Origin: Microcoleus vaginatus HSN003 | GTDB taxonomy: Bacteria; Cyanobacteriota; Cyanobacteriia; Cyanobacteriales; Microcoleaceae | Direction: 5' to 3' | DNA: 64,000 bases | NCBI RefSeq assembly: GCF_022701255.1 | Contig: NZ_CP031705.1 | Span: forward strand, 3,341,001-3,405,000 | Shown here: one piece after another, positions 27,367 through 35,954 of the stretch | Layout of the letters: each line of letters begins with the position of its first letter | Numbering within the stretch: position 1 is the first letter of the stretch | The notes under the pieces: generated by a model | What the model saw: only the letters and a program-made list of their open reading frames with translations | What the model was told of the DNA's origin: nothing | Database searches by the model: none | Program-made: the position numbers and the translations under genes

Positions 27367-28440
27367 TTGACTAAATACTTACTGATCGGTTCCACAAAAG
27401 CTTACAGTGGCAAGTCTGCCATCGCCCTAGGGATGGCACTCGGACTCCGGGAAAAAGGACTGGCCGTCGCCTACGGCAAACCTCTGGGAACCTGTTTCAG
27501 CTCCGAGGGAGCTGGGATCGAGGAGGAAGACGTGCGGTTTGCGGTAGAGACGCTGAAGCTCTCAGAAAGTCAGATGCCGTCAACACTGCTGTATTTGGAT
27601 GAAGAGACGGTTCACAAGCGTTTGCGGAGAGAAGACAAGACAGATTACCGCCAGTCTTTAGCGCAATATTTGCAAGCTCCCAGCGGAGACTTGGTGCTGT
27701 TAGAAGGCCCAGCTAATTTGGAGGAAGGCAGTCTGTTTGACTTGTCTTTGGCTCAAGTGGCTGAGGCGGTTGATGCCTCTGTGCTGTTGGTAGCCCGCCC
27801 GATCGATCTGTATGTAGACGATTTGCTGTCTGCTAAACAGCGTTTGGGTTCGCGGTTGCTGGGCGTGGTACTCAATGACGTTCCCTCGGACAAACTCGAA
27901 TCCGTAACGGCGACTGTGCGGCCTTTTCTGGAGGGTGCGGGTATTCCAGTTTTGGGAATGCTGCCGAGAAGTGCTTTGCTGCGAAGTGTCAGCGTCAAAG
28001 AATTGGTGCACCAATTGAAAGCTGATGTGCTGTGCCGTCGAGACCGTTTGGACTTGATGGTGGAAACCTTGACAATTGGCGCGATGAATGTTAGTTCTGC
28101 TCTGAAGTATTTCCGCAAAGCGAGAAATATGGCGGTGGTGACGGGGGGCGATCGCACAGACATTCAGCTAGCGGCTCTGGAGAGCTCGACTCAGTGCTTA
28201 ATTTTGACAGGCCACTTGCCTCCTTCTCCCCTAGTGATCGGGAGGGCAGAAGAAATGGAAATTCCGGTTTTGTCTGTTGATTTGGATACCTTAACCACGG
28301 TAGAAATTATCGACAGCACCTTTGGTAACGTGCGCCTGCACGAACCGATCAAGGTGGAATGCGTTACTCAGCTAATGGCAGAACATTTTGACCTTGATGG
28401 CATGATGGCATCCTTGGGCCTGAGCGATCAAGTCCATTAA
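27367..28440 (+). CDS. Phosphotransacetylase N-terminal/DRTGG domain protein
   Basis: The N-terminal half is a BioD-like P-loop domain (LLIGSTKAYSGKSAIALGMALG, VLLEGPANLEEG, VLLVARPIDLY). The C-terminal half is a DRTGG domain (MAVVTGGDRTDIQLAALE, CLILTGHLPPSPLVI). This pair occurs at the N-terminus of long phosphotransacetylases, but the catalytic PTA domain is absent here, as in the stand-alone cyanobacterial proteins. It probably senses or binds a nucleotide or phosphorylated metabolite. No ATG fits the start; I chose the TTG at 27367 (LTKYLLIGS), where homologues begin, over a TTG eight codons earlier. It leads a run of five + strand genes. Confidence 0.8.
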   Translation: MTKYLLIGSTKAYSGKSAIALGMALGLREKGLAVAYGKPLGTCFSSEGAGIEEEDVRFAVETLKLSESQMPSTLLYLDEETVHKRLRREDKTDYRQSLAQYLQAPSGDLVLLEGPANLEEGSLFDLSLAQVAEAVDASVLLVARPIDLYVDDLLSAKQRLGSRLLGVVLNDVPSDKLESVTATVRPFLEGAGIPVLGMLPRSALLRSVSVKELVHQLKADVLCRRDRLDLMVETLTIGAMNVSSALKYFRKARNMAVVTGGDRTDIQLAALESSTQCLILTGHLPPSPLVIGRAEEMEIPVLSVDLDTLTTVEIIDSTFGNVRLHEPIKVECVTQLMAEHFDLDGMMASLGLSDQVH

Positions 28441-28661
28441 GAAGGCCGCCGGAGCTGAGGGACGAAGGTATTCGGCAGAGAGAACTTTTTGTTTAAATAA
28501 ATAAAAAGCCAAAATTCTTAAATTCTCAATTTTTCTTGAATTCTATTTTGAGCTGCGGCTGCCGAATGTCTTCAGACCTTCTGCCTTCTGGCTTCCCCAA
28601 ACCTCCAGATCCTCTAGTCTGAGTCCGTCAATCAGCAATTCTTAACTTCTTTTTGGCGGCA

Positions 28662-29222
28662 ATGGCTAGTGAGTCTGCTAAAATCCACAACGTAGTTTTA
28701 TTTAATTTAATAAATTCTTTGAGTCAATCAATTGAGCTACCCAGAGTAGATGATTTTTTACAAGAACTTGCGGCGATCCAGCAAACCAGCTCCAAGCGGA
28801 TTGCTCTTTTGGGTTCTCGCCACGTTCCTATTACCCACCAGCAGCTAATTGAGATGCTGAGCTATGCCATAGTTCTGGGAGGCAATCAGCTCATCACTTC
28901 TGGCGCTACAGGCACCAATTCAGCCGCAATTCGGGGGGCCATGCGAGCAGATCCTAATCTGCTAACGGTGATTTTGCCGCAAAGCATGAGTCGCCAGCCT
29001 AGGGAGTCTCGCGACCAACTCGAACAAGTGATACATTTGGTAGAAAATCCCAAAAATGACAGTTTGTCTCTCCCGGAAGCAAGCGCCATGTGCAATCAGG
29101 AGATTATTTCTCGCTGTCAGCAACTGATCTGTTTTGCTTTTCACGAAAGCCACACTTTGCTGAAAACTTGCCAGGATGCGGAGGAACAGCGCAAGGTGGT
29201 TACTCTGTTCTATTTTGATTGA
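28662..29222 (+). CDS. DprA/Smf-like DNA recombination-mediator protein
   Basis: This 186-residue protein has a Rossmann-like core with KRIALLGSRHVPITHQQLIEMLSYAIV, GGNQLITSGATGTNSAAIRGAMR and LTVILPQSMSRQP. These resemble the lysine-decarboxylase-like fold of DprA, which loads RecA on single-stranded DNA during transformation and recombination. It is shorter than classical DprA and lacks its SAM and winged-helix domains. In cyanobacteria such proteins are annotated as recombination-mediator protein A. The ATG at 28662 is preferred; a TTG three codons earlier is possible. It lies 221 nt after the DRTGG gene and 12 nt before the MAPEG gene. Confidence 0.75.
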   Translation: MASESAKIHNVVLFNLINSLSQSIELPRVDDFLQELAAIQQTSSKRIALLGSRHVPITHQQLIEMLSYAIVLGGNQLITSGATGTNSAAIRGAMRADPNLLTVILPQSMSRQPRESRDQLEQVIHLVENPKNDSLSLPEASAMCNQEIISRCQQLICFAFHESHTLLKTCQDAEEQRKVVTLFYFD

Positions 29223-29234
29223 ACTGCGAGGCGG

Positions 29235-29654
29235 ATGATGGTGTTGGGATTGCCTGTGTCGGTTATTCTCCTGGATTGTATTGCTGCTGCTGCGGCGCTG
29301 GTTTACGCACCGTTTTTGGTGGTTGCGTTCGCCCGCTTGCAGCTAGGCTACGACCAAGCAGCCCCCCGCGCTATGTTTGAGAGGTTGCCTGCTTACGCTC
29401 AGCGCGCAACTTGGGCTCACCAAAATTCGTTTGAGACGTTTATGCTGTTTTCAGCGGCGGCTTTGATGGCTTTTGTGACGGGGGTAGATTCGGAAGCGGC
29501 GGGTTGGGCTGCGATCGCTTTTACGATCGCCCGGTTGTTGTTTTCGGTTTTCTATATTCTGAATGTGCCGCTGGGGCGATCGCTCATGTTTGCGATTAGT
29601 TCTTCTTGCACAGCTACTTTATTCTATTTCAGTTTAATGGCTGTTAATGGCTAA
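29235..29654 (+). CDS. MAPEG family membrane protein
   Basis: This 139-residue protein has four membrane helices. The conserved segment after the first helix (RAMFERLPAYAQRATWAHQNSFETFMLFSAAALMAF) carries the A.....N..E pattern of the MAPEG superfamily (membrane-associated proteins in eicosanoid and glutathione metabolism). The later TIARLLFSVFYILNVPLGRSLMF completes the family signature. Bacterial members are mostly uncharacterised; some have glutathione transferase or peroxidase activity. It follows the DprA-like gene by 12 nt, suggesting co-transcription. The substrate is unknown. Confidence 0.88.
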   Translation: MMVLGLPVSVILLDCIAAAAALVYAPFLVVAFARLQLGYDQAAPRAMFERLPAYAQRATWAHQNSFETFMLFSAAALMAFVTGVDSEAAGWAAIAFTIARLLFSVFYILNVPLGRSLMFAISSSCTATLFYFSLMAVNG

Positions 29655-29769
29655 TTATTATTAGTCAGTAATCAGTAGTCATGAGTCATTAGTCATTAGT
29701 TAAGAGACGCTTAAGTAATGACTAATTACCATTACCCTTTACCAATTACCCATTACCAATTACTAATTT
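29655..29769. repeat. Short tandem repeats (AGTCATT and ACCAATT types)
   Basis: Heptamer-like units GTCATTA/AGTCATT and then TACCAATT/TACCCATT fill the gap between the MAPEG and yajQ genes. No promoter or terminator is evident in it, so the two genes may still be co-transcribed. Confidence 0.8.
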
Positions 29770-30261
29770 ATGGCTGCTAGTTATTCATTTGATATTGTCA
29801 GCGATTTCGATCGGCAAGAATTAGTCAATGCTGTTGACCAAACAACGCGAGAAATTCAAAGCCGTTACGACTTGAAAGATACCAAAACCACTGTAGAATT
29901 GGGCGCTGAAGCAATTACTGTCAATACTGACAGTGAATTTACTCTCGACGCGATTCACACTGTTTTGCAAACTAAAGCCGCCAAGCGCAATTTGTCTCTG
30001 AAAATTTTTGATTATGGGAAAATTGAAGCTGCTAGTGGTACTAGAGTACGCCAAGAAATCAAACTGAAAAAAGGGATTGACCAGGAAATTGCCAAGAAAA
30101 TCACTAAATTAATTCGAGATGAGTTTAAAAAGATTCAAGGCTCGATTCAAGGTGATGCAGTGCGCGTTTCGGCTAAGGATAAGGATGATTTGCAGTTGGT
30201 AATTCAACGGTTGAAGCAAGAAGATTATCCGATGGCTTTGCAGTTTACCAATTACAGGTAA
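29770..30261 (+). CDS. yajQ: YajQ-family nucleotide-binding protein
   Basis: The 163 residues match the whole YajQ (DUF520) family: [24 protein letters not shown], the [13 protein letters not shown] strand, [25 protein letters not shown], and the C-terminal [20 protein letters not shown]. The fold is two ferredoxin-like domains. Some homologues bind cyclic di-GMP and act as transcription co-regulators; others have been linked to phage transcription or tRNA binding. Length and all blocks are normal. It is 4 nt upstream of the SGNH gene's start codon, which implies coupling. Confidence 0.95.
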   Translation: MAASYSFDIVSDFDRQELVNAVDQTTREIQSRYDLKDTKTTVELGAEAITVNTDSEFTLDAIHTVLQTKAAKRNLSLKIFDYGKIEAASGTRVRQEIKLKKGIDQEIAKKITKLIRDEFKKIQGSIQGDAVRVSAKDKDDLQLVIQRLKQEDYPMALQFTNYR

Positions 30262-30265
30262 ATTT

Positions 30266-31231
30266 TTGAAAGCTAAGTATTGGATGGTCGGTTGGGCGAT
30301 CGCATCTTTCAGTGCGGTAGAACTTGCCTTGCGCTTGCTCGGATTCGGAAATCCTGCCTTGCTGCAAGCTGATGCGAATGCTGGCTATATATTTGCACCA
30401 AATCAACTTGTATATCGCTTTGGCAATAGAGTTGAGTACAATCAATTTTCTCAGCGTTCTGAACAAATCGATTCAGCCAAGCCTGAAGGTACTCTCAGAA
30501 TTTTGATGATAGGAGATTCGGTTCTCAACGGTAATAATACCACCGATCAGATAGAAACTATTCCAGAATTGTTTGAAGCGCGTTTGTTGGGCATAAAAAA
30601 GCAAGTTGAGGTGCTGAATGCTTCTGCCGGTTCTTGGGGAATTGGCAATCAATTGGGATATATTCGCAAGTTTGGCACTTTTGAAAGCGATGCTGTGATT
30701 TTGCAAATTGGTACTCACGATTTGCTACAACCTCCAAGCAGCAGCGCGGGGGTGGGAAAGGACCCGTTGATGCCGAATCGCAAACCGTTATTGGCAATTC
30801 AAGAAGTGTTTCAAAGACACATTATGCCGCCATTGTCAAGAGTTTTTGTATCGAATTCTCCTGCGGCGGGAGTGCCGGTGTCGGAATCACAACGGTTTAG
30901 GGAAAATATGCAGCGATTTGAGCAAATAGTTGCTTTGGTGCGGGCTAAGAATATTCCGTTGTTTGTGTTGTATACTTGCGATCGAGCGGATTTACTGCCC
31001 GTACCGAATCAGCCGAAGTTTAAATCCGAGTTTGTCGATCGGCTAAAAGCTTTAAAAATTCCAGTCATAGACACTCATGCAGCCTGGTCAAAATTGCCGA
31101 AAACGAGGGTAGAAAGTTATTTTCGGGATGGCGTACACCCCACAGCCCCAGCTTATGAATCAATAGCAGATTTAATGTTTCAACAGTTGTGTATACAGAA
31201 AAAATTGGTAGCCTGTGGCGGGAAGAAATAA
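30266..31231 (+). CDS. SGNH/GDSL hydrolase family protein with N-terminal membrane anchor
   Basis: This 321-residue protein starts with TTG four nt after yajQ ends. A hydrophobic N-terminus (WMVGWAIASFSAVELALRLLGF) suggests a signal anchor. SGNH blocks follow: LMIGDSVLNGNN (block I Ser), AGSWGIGNQ (block II Gly), LQIGTHD (block III, with His where Asn is typical), and the DGVHPTAPAY block V with Asp and His. These enzymes are esterases, often deacetylating or acylating cell-surface polysaccharides in the periplasm. The substrate is unknown. It ends the + strand run that starts with the DRTGG gene. Confidence 0.82.
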   Translation: MKAKYWMVGWAIASFSAVELALRLLGFGNPALLQADANAGYIFAPNQLVYRFGNRVEYNQFSQRSEQIDSAKPEGTLRILMIGDSVLNGNNTTDQIETIPELFEARLLGIKKQVEVLNASAGSWGIGNQLGYIRKFGTFESDAVILQIGTHDLLQPPSSSAGVGKDPLMPNRKPLLAIQEVFQRHIMPPLSRVFVSNSPAAGVPVSESQRFRENMQRFEQIVALVRAKNIPLFVLYTCDRADLLPVPNQPKFKSEFVDRLKALKIPVIDTHAAWSKLPKTRVESYFRDGVHPTAPAYESIADLMFQQLCIQKKLVACGGKK

Positions 31232-31328
31232 GCTGCTTTATAGCCGAAGGAAGAAATCCGATGGAATTCGGAAGAAGGAAGATGTAATTCCTGAGAACAG
31301 GCATCTGACAACTGACAACTGATGGGTA

Positions 31329-32990
31329 TTAAATATCTAAACCCGTGACTGTTAACTCGGGAGGATGTTCGACAACAAACTGGTAATATAACTCTTGCTT
31401 TGCTTGCGGCGGCAGAGACATTATCCATTCTAGCAGTCCCATTTCACCTGCTACTATCTTCGGATTAGTGAGAGTCGATCGCACTTTGATTTGTTCATTA
31501 CGGCTGACTGGCAATTGCTCTTTTAGTGTCAGGTGTACCTGCACCTGATGCAAGTTAGTCACATTTAAGCGATAAGCGTAACTCGTGCGCCTCTGCTGAC
31601 CGATCAGTTTTTTATCTACTTGTCTTTCTACTAACTCGCGCTCAATTTTTAATCCTTCGTCTATTCCTAAATTCAGTGTAAATTCTTGTCCTGGGGAAAC
31701 ATTTTCTAACGGCACACTGCCGACAAAAGTGTTGTCGCGGAAAATATTTGCTTTACCGGGCAGCAGGGTTGCACCTGTCAGCGGATTCACAACAACTGCT
31801 TGCAAATAGGCAAAACTGACTAATCGCGGGACGACTATATATTCAGGTTTAAACGGATAATTTTCGCTGAAAATAGTGACTTTGTGCGGCGTGCCGTCGC
31901 TAGGAATCTTGGTATTTCCCCCTACTTGAAAAGAGACAGTGCCTCCTTCTCTTGATACTTTGGCTGTGGCTGTTGTAGCGTCTATGGGTTCGGGTGCGGC
32001 AGCCGCAGGGGGCATAACCATCATTGCTAATGGTGCCGCGTCTGCCATATCTAATTCAGAGTATGTCGCCATCTCTGCTGCCGCCGTCTGTCGGCTGCGT
32101 TTCATCGAAAAGTCTTGGTGTTGAGCAGATATTGGGCGAACAATATCGATAAACCAGGGTTTGAGTTGGGGCGGTAGAGTTCCCATTCCCGGTTTGGCTG
32201 TGGATAAAGTCAGCGCTACTCCCGTCCAATCTTCGCCTGTATTTTGATTGACTTCGGCTAGGTAATTGAGATTAATTTGGTTGTTGGTAGTGTTTACTCG
32301 CAAGTCGTAAAGGGGAACCCAGCGAGATCCCATGACTACATAGGAAACTTCTAGTTCAAAATTGCCGGTGCCGCTGGGTTCTATGGCAACAATGATGTTA
32401 AAACTTTGCTGAGAATGGGGAGCTTGTACTTGTCGCAACTGCAGCAGCAAAGCTTCTATTTGCTTGTCTAATTCGCGCTGCTGTTTTTCGTGCTGGGCGA
32501 TCGCACTTACATATTTTAGGTAATTAGTTCCTACAAAGTTGAGCAATTCGCCTGTTTCGTTTAAACCTACCTGCTGTTGGGCGATGCTGCTGGAAAAGAA
32601 ACCGACGCTTTTTTCGCTTAAACCTTCGACAAATTTGAGCTGAATTTTTCGGGCGGTTATTTTGTCGTTAATTCCCCGTCTTTGGGTTTGTAATTCCTGA
32701 ATTTGTTGGGTTAATTCGGCCGTGCGATCGCCCACTGGTTCGCTGCTAAACACTGTTTCGGTTCGCACTCCCAGCAATCGCACAGCAACTGTACCCGCAC
32801 CCGTGGCCCTAACTGACTCTGTTTCGAGGGTTGCGGGAACAGAGGCGATCGCCAATTCTCGCTCGTTTCCCGTCAATGTCACTGTGCCACGGCGCGTCAC
32901 CAAAGCGCGATCGGTATAAACTGTAACTTCAGATATGCTAGTATTTAGTGTTTTAATGGTATCAGAATTAAGTATTTCTGAGTCAGTCAT
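31329..32990 (-). CDS. Mucoidy inhibitor MuiA-like protein (DUF4139/DUF4140)
   Basis: This 553-residue protein matches the MuiA family. The N-terminal domain (VTVYTDRALVTRRGTVTLTG, DUF4140) is followed by a coiled coil (about residues 90-190, with TAELTQQIQELQTQRRGIND and QHEKQQRELDKQIEALLLQL). The large beta-rich DUF4139 domain follows (LEVSYVVMGSRWVPLYDLRV, YLAEVNQNTGEDWTGVALTL, ending LEWIMSLPPQAKQELYYQFVVEHP). An Ala/Pro-rich insert lies near 330-345. There is no signal peptide. The family name comes from reduced mucoidy in enterobacteria; the molecular activity is unknown. The gene is convergent with the SGNH gene and separated by short repeats. Confidence 0.9.
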   Translation of the reverse strand: MTDSEILNSDTIKTLNTSISEVTVYTDRALVTRRGTVTLTGNERELAIASVPATLETESVRATGAGTVAVRLLGVRTETVFSSEPVGDRTAELTQQIQELQTQRRGINDKITARKIQLKFVEGLSEKSVGFFSSSIAQQQVGLNETGELLNFVGTNYLKYVSAIAQHEKQQRELDKQIEALLLQLRQVQAPHSQQSFNIIVAIEPSGTGNFELEVSYVVMGSRWVPLYDLRVNTTNNQINLNYLAEVNQNTGEDWTGVALTLSTAKPGMGTLPPQLKPWFIDIVRPISAQHQDFSMKRSRQTAAAEMATYSELDMADAAPLAMMVMPPAAAAPEPIDATTATAKVSREGGTVSFQVGGNTKIPSDGTPHKVTIFSENYPFKPEYIVVPRLVSFAYLQAVVVNPLTGATLLPGKANIFRDNTFVGSVPLENVSPGQEFTLNLGIDEGLKIERELVERQVDKKLIGQQRRTSYAYRLNVTNLHQVQVHLTLKEQLPVSRNEQIKVRSTLTNPKIVAGEMGLLEWIMSLPPQAKQELYYQFVVEHPPELTVTGLDI

Positions 32991-33053
32991 TGCCAGTTGC
33001 TCCTATTTAATAACCGTTTAGTCGATCGAGCTATTTCAAAATTAGTTTATTGG

Positions 33054-33653
33054 TCAATTTTCCCGATCGCCCATTCCTCTAGAAAACTCCTCAAGCGCAT
33101 CCAAAGGTGAAGCAAACAAAATGCAGCGTTTAAGCAAAGACAAGTCTAAGTCGGGCAGCACTTCGCTGCTAGTAATGCGATCGTAACCTTCCTCTCGCAG
33201 ATGGTAAAGCTCTAAAGTGCCGTCTTCCCAAAACCAGACTTCCGGGACTCCCATCAGTCGGTATTTATGAAGTTTAATCGGACTACCGCTAGTGATAACA
33301 ATCTCAATACATAAATCTGGAACATCTTTAATAGTTCCGAAACAATAAGACAAATCTGCTTGATACTCGACTTGATCTTCGACAATCTGACTATAAGTAC
33401 CGCTGGGAAAAAATACAATTCTTCTTTGCAGAAAATACTGTCCCATTAGCAAGCCCATCAAACACCTAATCGCTTCATGCAACCTTCCAGTACCCACAAT
33501 TTCTAGAACTCCATCACAATAAAATAAGCGTACATTCGGCACGCCTTCAAAGGCAGCTTGAATGGCCTTGAATTGATGCCATGTCAAACCGCGCCAAGTG
33601 AAACGTTGTTCGACTGCGGGAGAAGTGGTGGGATTGCCTACAGTTTGAAGCAT
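33054..33653 (-). CDS. Uma2 family (DUF820) PD-(D/E)XK protein
   Basis: From the ATG at 33653 the protein is 199 residues. It follows the Uma2 layout: FTWRGLTWHQFKAIQAAFEG, the YCDGVLEI strand, the helix with GRLHEAIRCLMGLLMGQYF, PDLCIEIVITSGSPIKLHKYRLMGVPEVWFW and LELYHLREEGYDRI. The D...E-x-V pattern (PDLCIEIV) replaces the classic PD..ExK as in much of the family. These proteins are very numerous in cyanobacteria and are called putative endonucleases, but their function is unproven. The ATG seven codons upstream (33674) is also possible. It is a single gene. Confidence 0.88.
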   Translation of the reverse strand: MLQTVGNPTTSPAVEQRFTWRGLTWHQFKAIQAAFEGVPNVRLFYCDGVLEIVGTGRLHEAIRCLMGLLMGQYFLQRRIVFFPSGTYSQIVEDQVEYQADLSYCFGTIKDVPDLCIEIVITSGSPIKLHKYRLMGVPEVWFWEDGTLELYHLREEGYDRITSSEVLPDLDLSLLKRCILFASPLDALEEFSRGMGDREN

Positions 33654-33766
33654 GATTGTTTTATTGATGTTCAAAATGGTAGCGCCGGAGTGGGCGGGTT
33701 TACGAGTTTACGAAAGCCTTCATTTTAGGCCTTTATAGTTGCTAAAACCCGCCCCTACGTTTAATC

Positions 33767-34657
33767 TTAGCTCAGTGGCTCGATTCCGGCCAAATCCAAA
33801 ATTTGAGGAATTAAATCTTCTCGTTTGACGGCCATCATGTGAACTCCTTGACAAATCTGCCGCGCTAGCTTGACTTGTTCGGCAGCAATTTTTATGCCTT
33901 CCTGCAAAGGTTCTGGAGCTTTTGCTAAACGATCGATAGTCTCTTGTGGGATGTGAACTCCCGGCACGTATTTTTTAATAAATTCAGCATTTTTAGCTGA
34001 TTTAAACAAAAATATTCCTGCTAAAACTGGCTTGTTGTAGCCCGCTGCAACGTGGTGCATAAACTTATCCAACACTTCAAAATCTGTAATTAATTGACTT
34101 TGAAAAAACTGTGCCCCAGCCTCTACTTTTTTCTCAAATCGACTTTGCAAACCTGACCAACTGGGGGATTGCGGATCGACTGCTGCACCTACAAATAAAT
34201 CAGTAACTCCGTCGGTTAAAGGTTTGTCATTCCAGTCTTGGCCGCCGTTCATTTTTTGAATAACTTGCAATAGCCGAACTGATTCCAAATCGAATACACT
34301 TTTTGCTTTAGGATGGTCGCCCGCTTTGACGGGATCGCCTGTAAGTGCTAATACATTGCGAATGCCTAAAGCGTGGGCTCCCATGAGATCAGCTTGCAGG
34401 CCAATTAGATTGCGATCGCGACAAGCAACTTGACAAATTGGCTCAATTCCGTGCTGCACTAAAATCGCCGAAACTGCTAGCGGGCACATTCGCAAAACTG
34501 CGCGACTCCCGTCTGTGACATTAATTGCGTGAACTCTGTTTTTGAGGCGTTCAGCCATTTGAATTGTGTGAGTTATGTCGCCGCCTTTTGGTGGGGCAAC
34601 TTCGGCGGTAATTATAAATTCTCCGGGGGTGGTGCAGGCTGTGCGAAAACGGTTCAT
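33767..34657 (-). CDS. metF: Methylenetetrahydrofolate reductase
   Basis: This 296-residue enzyme should reduce 5,10-methylene-THF to 5-methyl-THF for methionine synthesis using FAD in a TIM barrel. Family features include EFIITAEVAPPKGGD (catalytic Glu region), INVTDGSRAVLRMCPLAVSA, LALTGDPVKAGDHP and VGAAVDPQSPSW. The rather short C-terminal half and the GDITHTIQMAERLK start place it with the cyanobacterial MetF-like subgroup rather than the E. coli form. Gene and family lengths agree. It is separated from trpS by tandem repeats, so co-transcription is uncertain. Confidence 0.92.
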   Translation of the reverse strand: MNRFRTACTTPGEFIITAEVAPPKGGDITHTIQMAERLKNRVHAINVTDGSRAVLRMCPLAVSAILVQHGIEPICQVACRDRNLIGLQADLMGAHALGIRNVLALTGDPVKAGDHPKAKSVFDLESVRLLQVIQKMNGGQDWNDKPLTDGVTDLFVGAAVDPQSPSWSGLQSRFEKKVEAGAQFFQSQLITDFEVLDKFMHHVAAGYNKPVLAGIFLFKSAKNAEFIKKYVPGVHIPQETIDRLAKAPEPLQEGIKIAAEQVKLARQICQGVHMMAVKREDLIPQILDLAGIEPLS

Positions 34658-34671
34658 GATTATTTGTCTGT

Positions 34672-34798
34672 TATTGGTTGTTTGTTATTTGACTGTTGAC
34701 GGTTGGCAGTTGACTGTTGGCAGTTGTTAGTGGGCAGTTGGCAGTTGTCATTCTTAACAAGTAACCAAGAACAACTAACAACTAACAACTAACAACTA
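34672..34798. repeat. Short tandem repeats (GGCAGTTG and CAACTAA types)
   Basis: GTTGGCAGTTGACTGTTG-like units give way to repeated CAACTAA heptamers ending at the trpS stop. Typical cyanobacterial short tandem repeats between two leftward genes. Confidence 0.85.
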
Positions 34799-35806
34799 AA
34801 CAGGTAAAGAATAACCCAAAGCTGTCTTCACCTTGGTTAGAGTTTGATTAGCAATAGCTTCGGCTTGTTCTCTTCCTCGACGTAGTACAGACTCTAAATA
34901 TCCCGGATCGTCCATTATTTCCTTGTATTTATCCTGAATTGGTTTGAGGGCATTAATTGCCGTCTCTGTCAGCAAGGGTTTAAAATCTCCCCAACCCATG
35001 TTTTCACACTCCGTGGCTACTTCTTCCTTAGATTTGCCGGAAAGCAGGAGATAAAGTGTCAGCAAATTTCTAGCTTCGGGGCGATCGGGGTCGTCAAAAG
35101 TCAAACCCCGCACGGCATCTGTTTTACAGCGCTTGATTTTTTTGGCGATCGTATCTGGCGAATCCAATAAATTAATTCGACTTTGTTCGGAAGGGTCAGA
35201 TTTCGACATCTTGCGCGTGCCATCTGTCAAACTCATTACCCTCGCACCGTCAGTCCGAATTAACGGTTCGGGAAGTTTCAATACTGGCTTTTCGGGTGTG
35301 CCGAATTGGTGATTTAATCTGATGACAATATCGCGGGTGAGTTCCAAATGCTGTTTTTGGTCTTCTCCTACTGGCACTTTGTCGGCATCGTAAAGCAAGA
35401 TGTCGGCTGCCATTAACACGGGATAATTTAGCAAGCCTGCATTGACATTTTCACCTTGTTTAACTGCTTTTTCTTTAAACTGAATCATATCTTCGAGCCA
35501 GTTAATCGGCGTAATGCAGTTGAGCAGCCATGCTAGTTCTGTGTGCGCCGAGACGTGGGATTGCACGAAAATAGTAGAATATTCTAAATCGATCCCGCAA
35601 GCTAAATAGAGTGCGGCGATCGTGTAAGTGTCGGAGGCTAGAGTTGCGGGATTGTGCGGTGCGGTAATTGCGTGCAAATCGACTACGCAAAAGTAATTTT
35701 CGTACTGACTTTGACCTTCTACCCAGTTGCGAATGGCACCGAGATAATTGCCGAGGTGAAGATTGCCTGTTGGCTGAACTCCTGAAAGAACGCGCTGTTT
35801 GCCCAT
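34796..35806 (-). CDS. trpS: Tryptophanyl-tRNA synthetase
   Basis: This 336-residue class I synthetase charges tRNA-Trp. The HIGH-like motif is GVQPTGNLHLGNYLGAIRNW near the N-terminus and the KMSKS motif is DGTRKMSKSDPSEQSRINLL at about residue 195. Other family blocks are NCITPINWLEDMIQFKEKA and DADKVPVGEDQKQHLELTRD. Length is normal. A ribosome binding site GAGG/GGAAAG-like run precedes the ATG at 35806. It is flanked on both sides by short tandem repeats. Confidence 0.97.
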   Translation of the reverse strand: MGKQRVLSGVQPTGNLHLGNYLGAIRNWVEGQSQYENYFCVVDLHAITAPHNPATLASDTYTIAALYLACGIDLEYSTIFVQSHVSAHTELAWLLNCITPINWLEDMIQFKEKAVKQGENVNAGLLNYPVLMAADILLYDADKVPVGEDQKQHLELTRDIVIRLNHQFGTPEKPVLKLPEPLIRTDGARVMSLTDGTRKMSKSDPSEQSRINLLDSPDTIAKKIKRCKTDAVRGLTFDDPDRPEARNLLTLYLLLSGKSKEEVATECENMGWGDFKPLLTETAINALKPIQDKYKEIMDDPGYLESVLRRGREQAEAIANQTLTKVKTALGYSLPV

Positions 35807-35877
35807 GAGGAAAGAATAGAATTAAACTCACATTTCTATATTGACACGTTATTTCAATTTCAGAGCCTCTAATTTTC

Positions 35878-35952
35878 TGGCGGTGGACTGCTGACTGCTG
35901 ACTGTTGACTGCTGACTGTTGACAACTAACACCTGACAACTGACAACTGACT
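35878..35952. repeat. Short tandem repeats (CTGCTGA/GACAACT types)
   Basis: Repeated GACTGCTGACTGTTGACTGCTG units followed by TGACAACTGACAACTGA. They end directly at the stop of the HlyD-like adaptor gene. Confidence 0.85.
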
Positions 35953-35954
35953 AA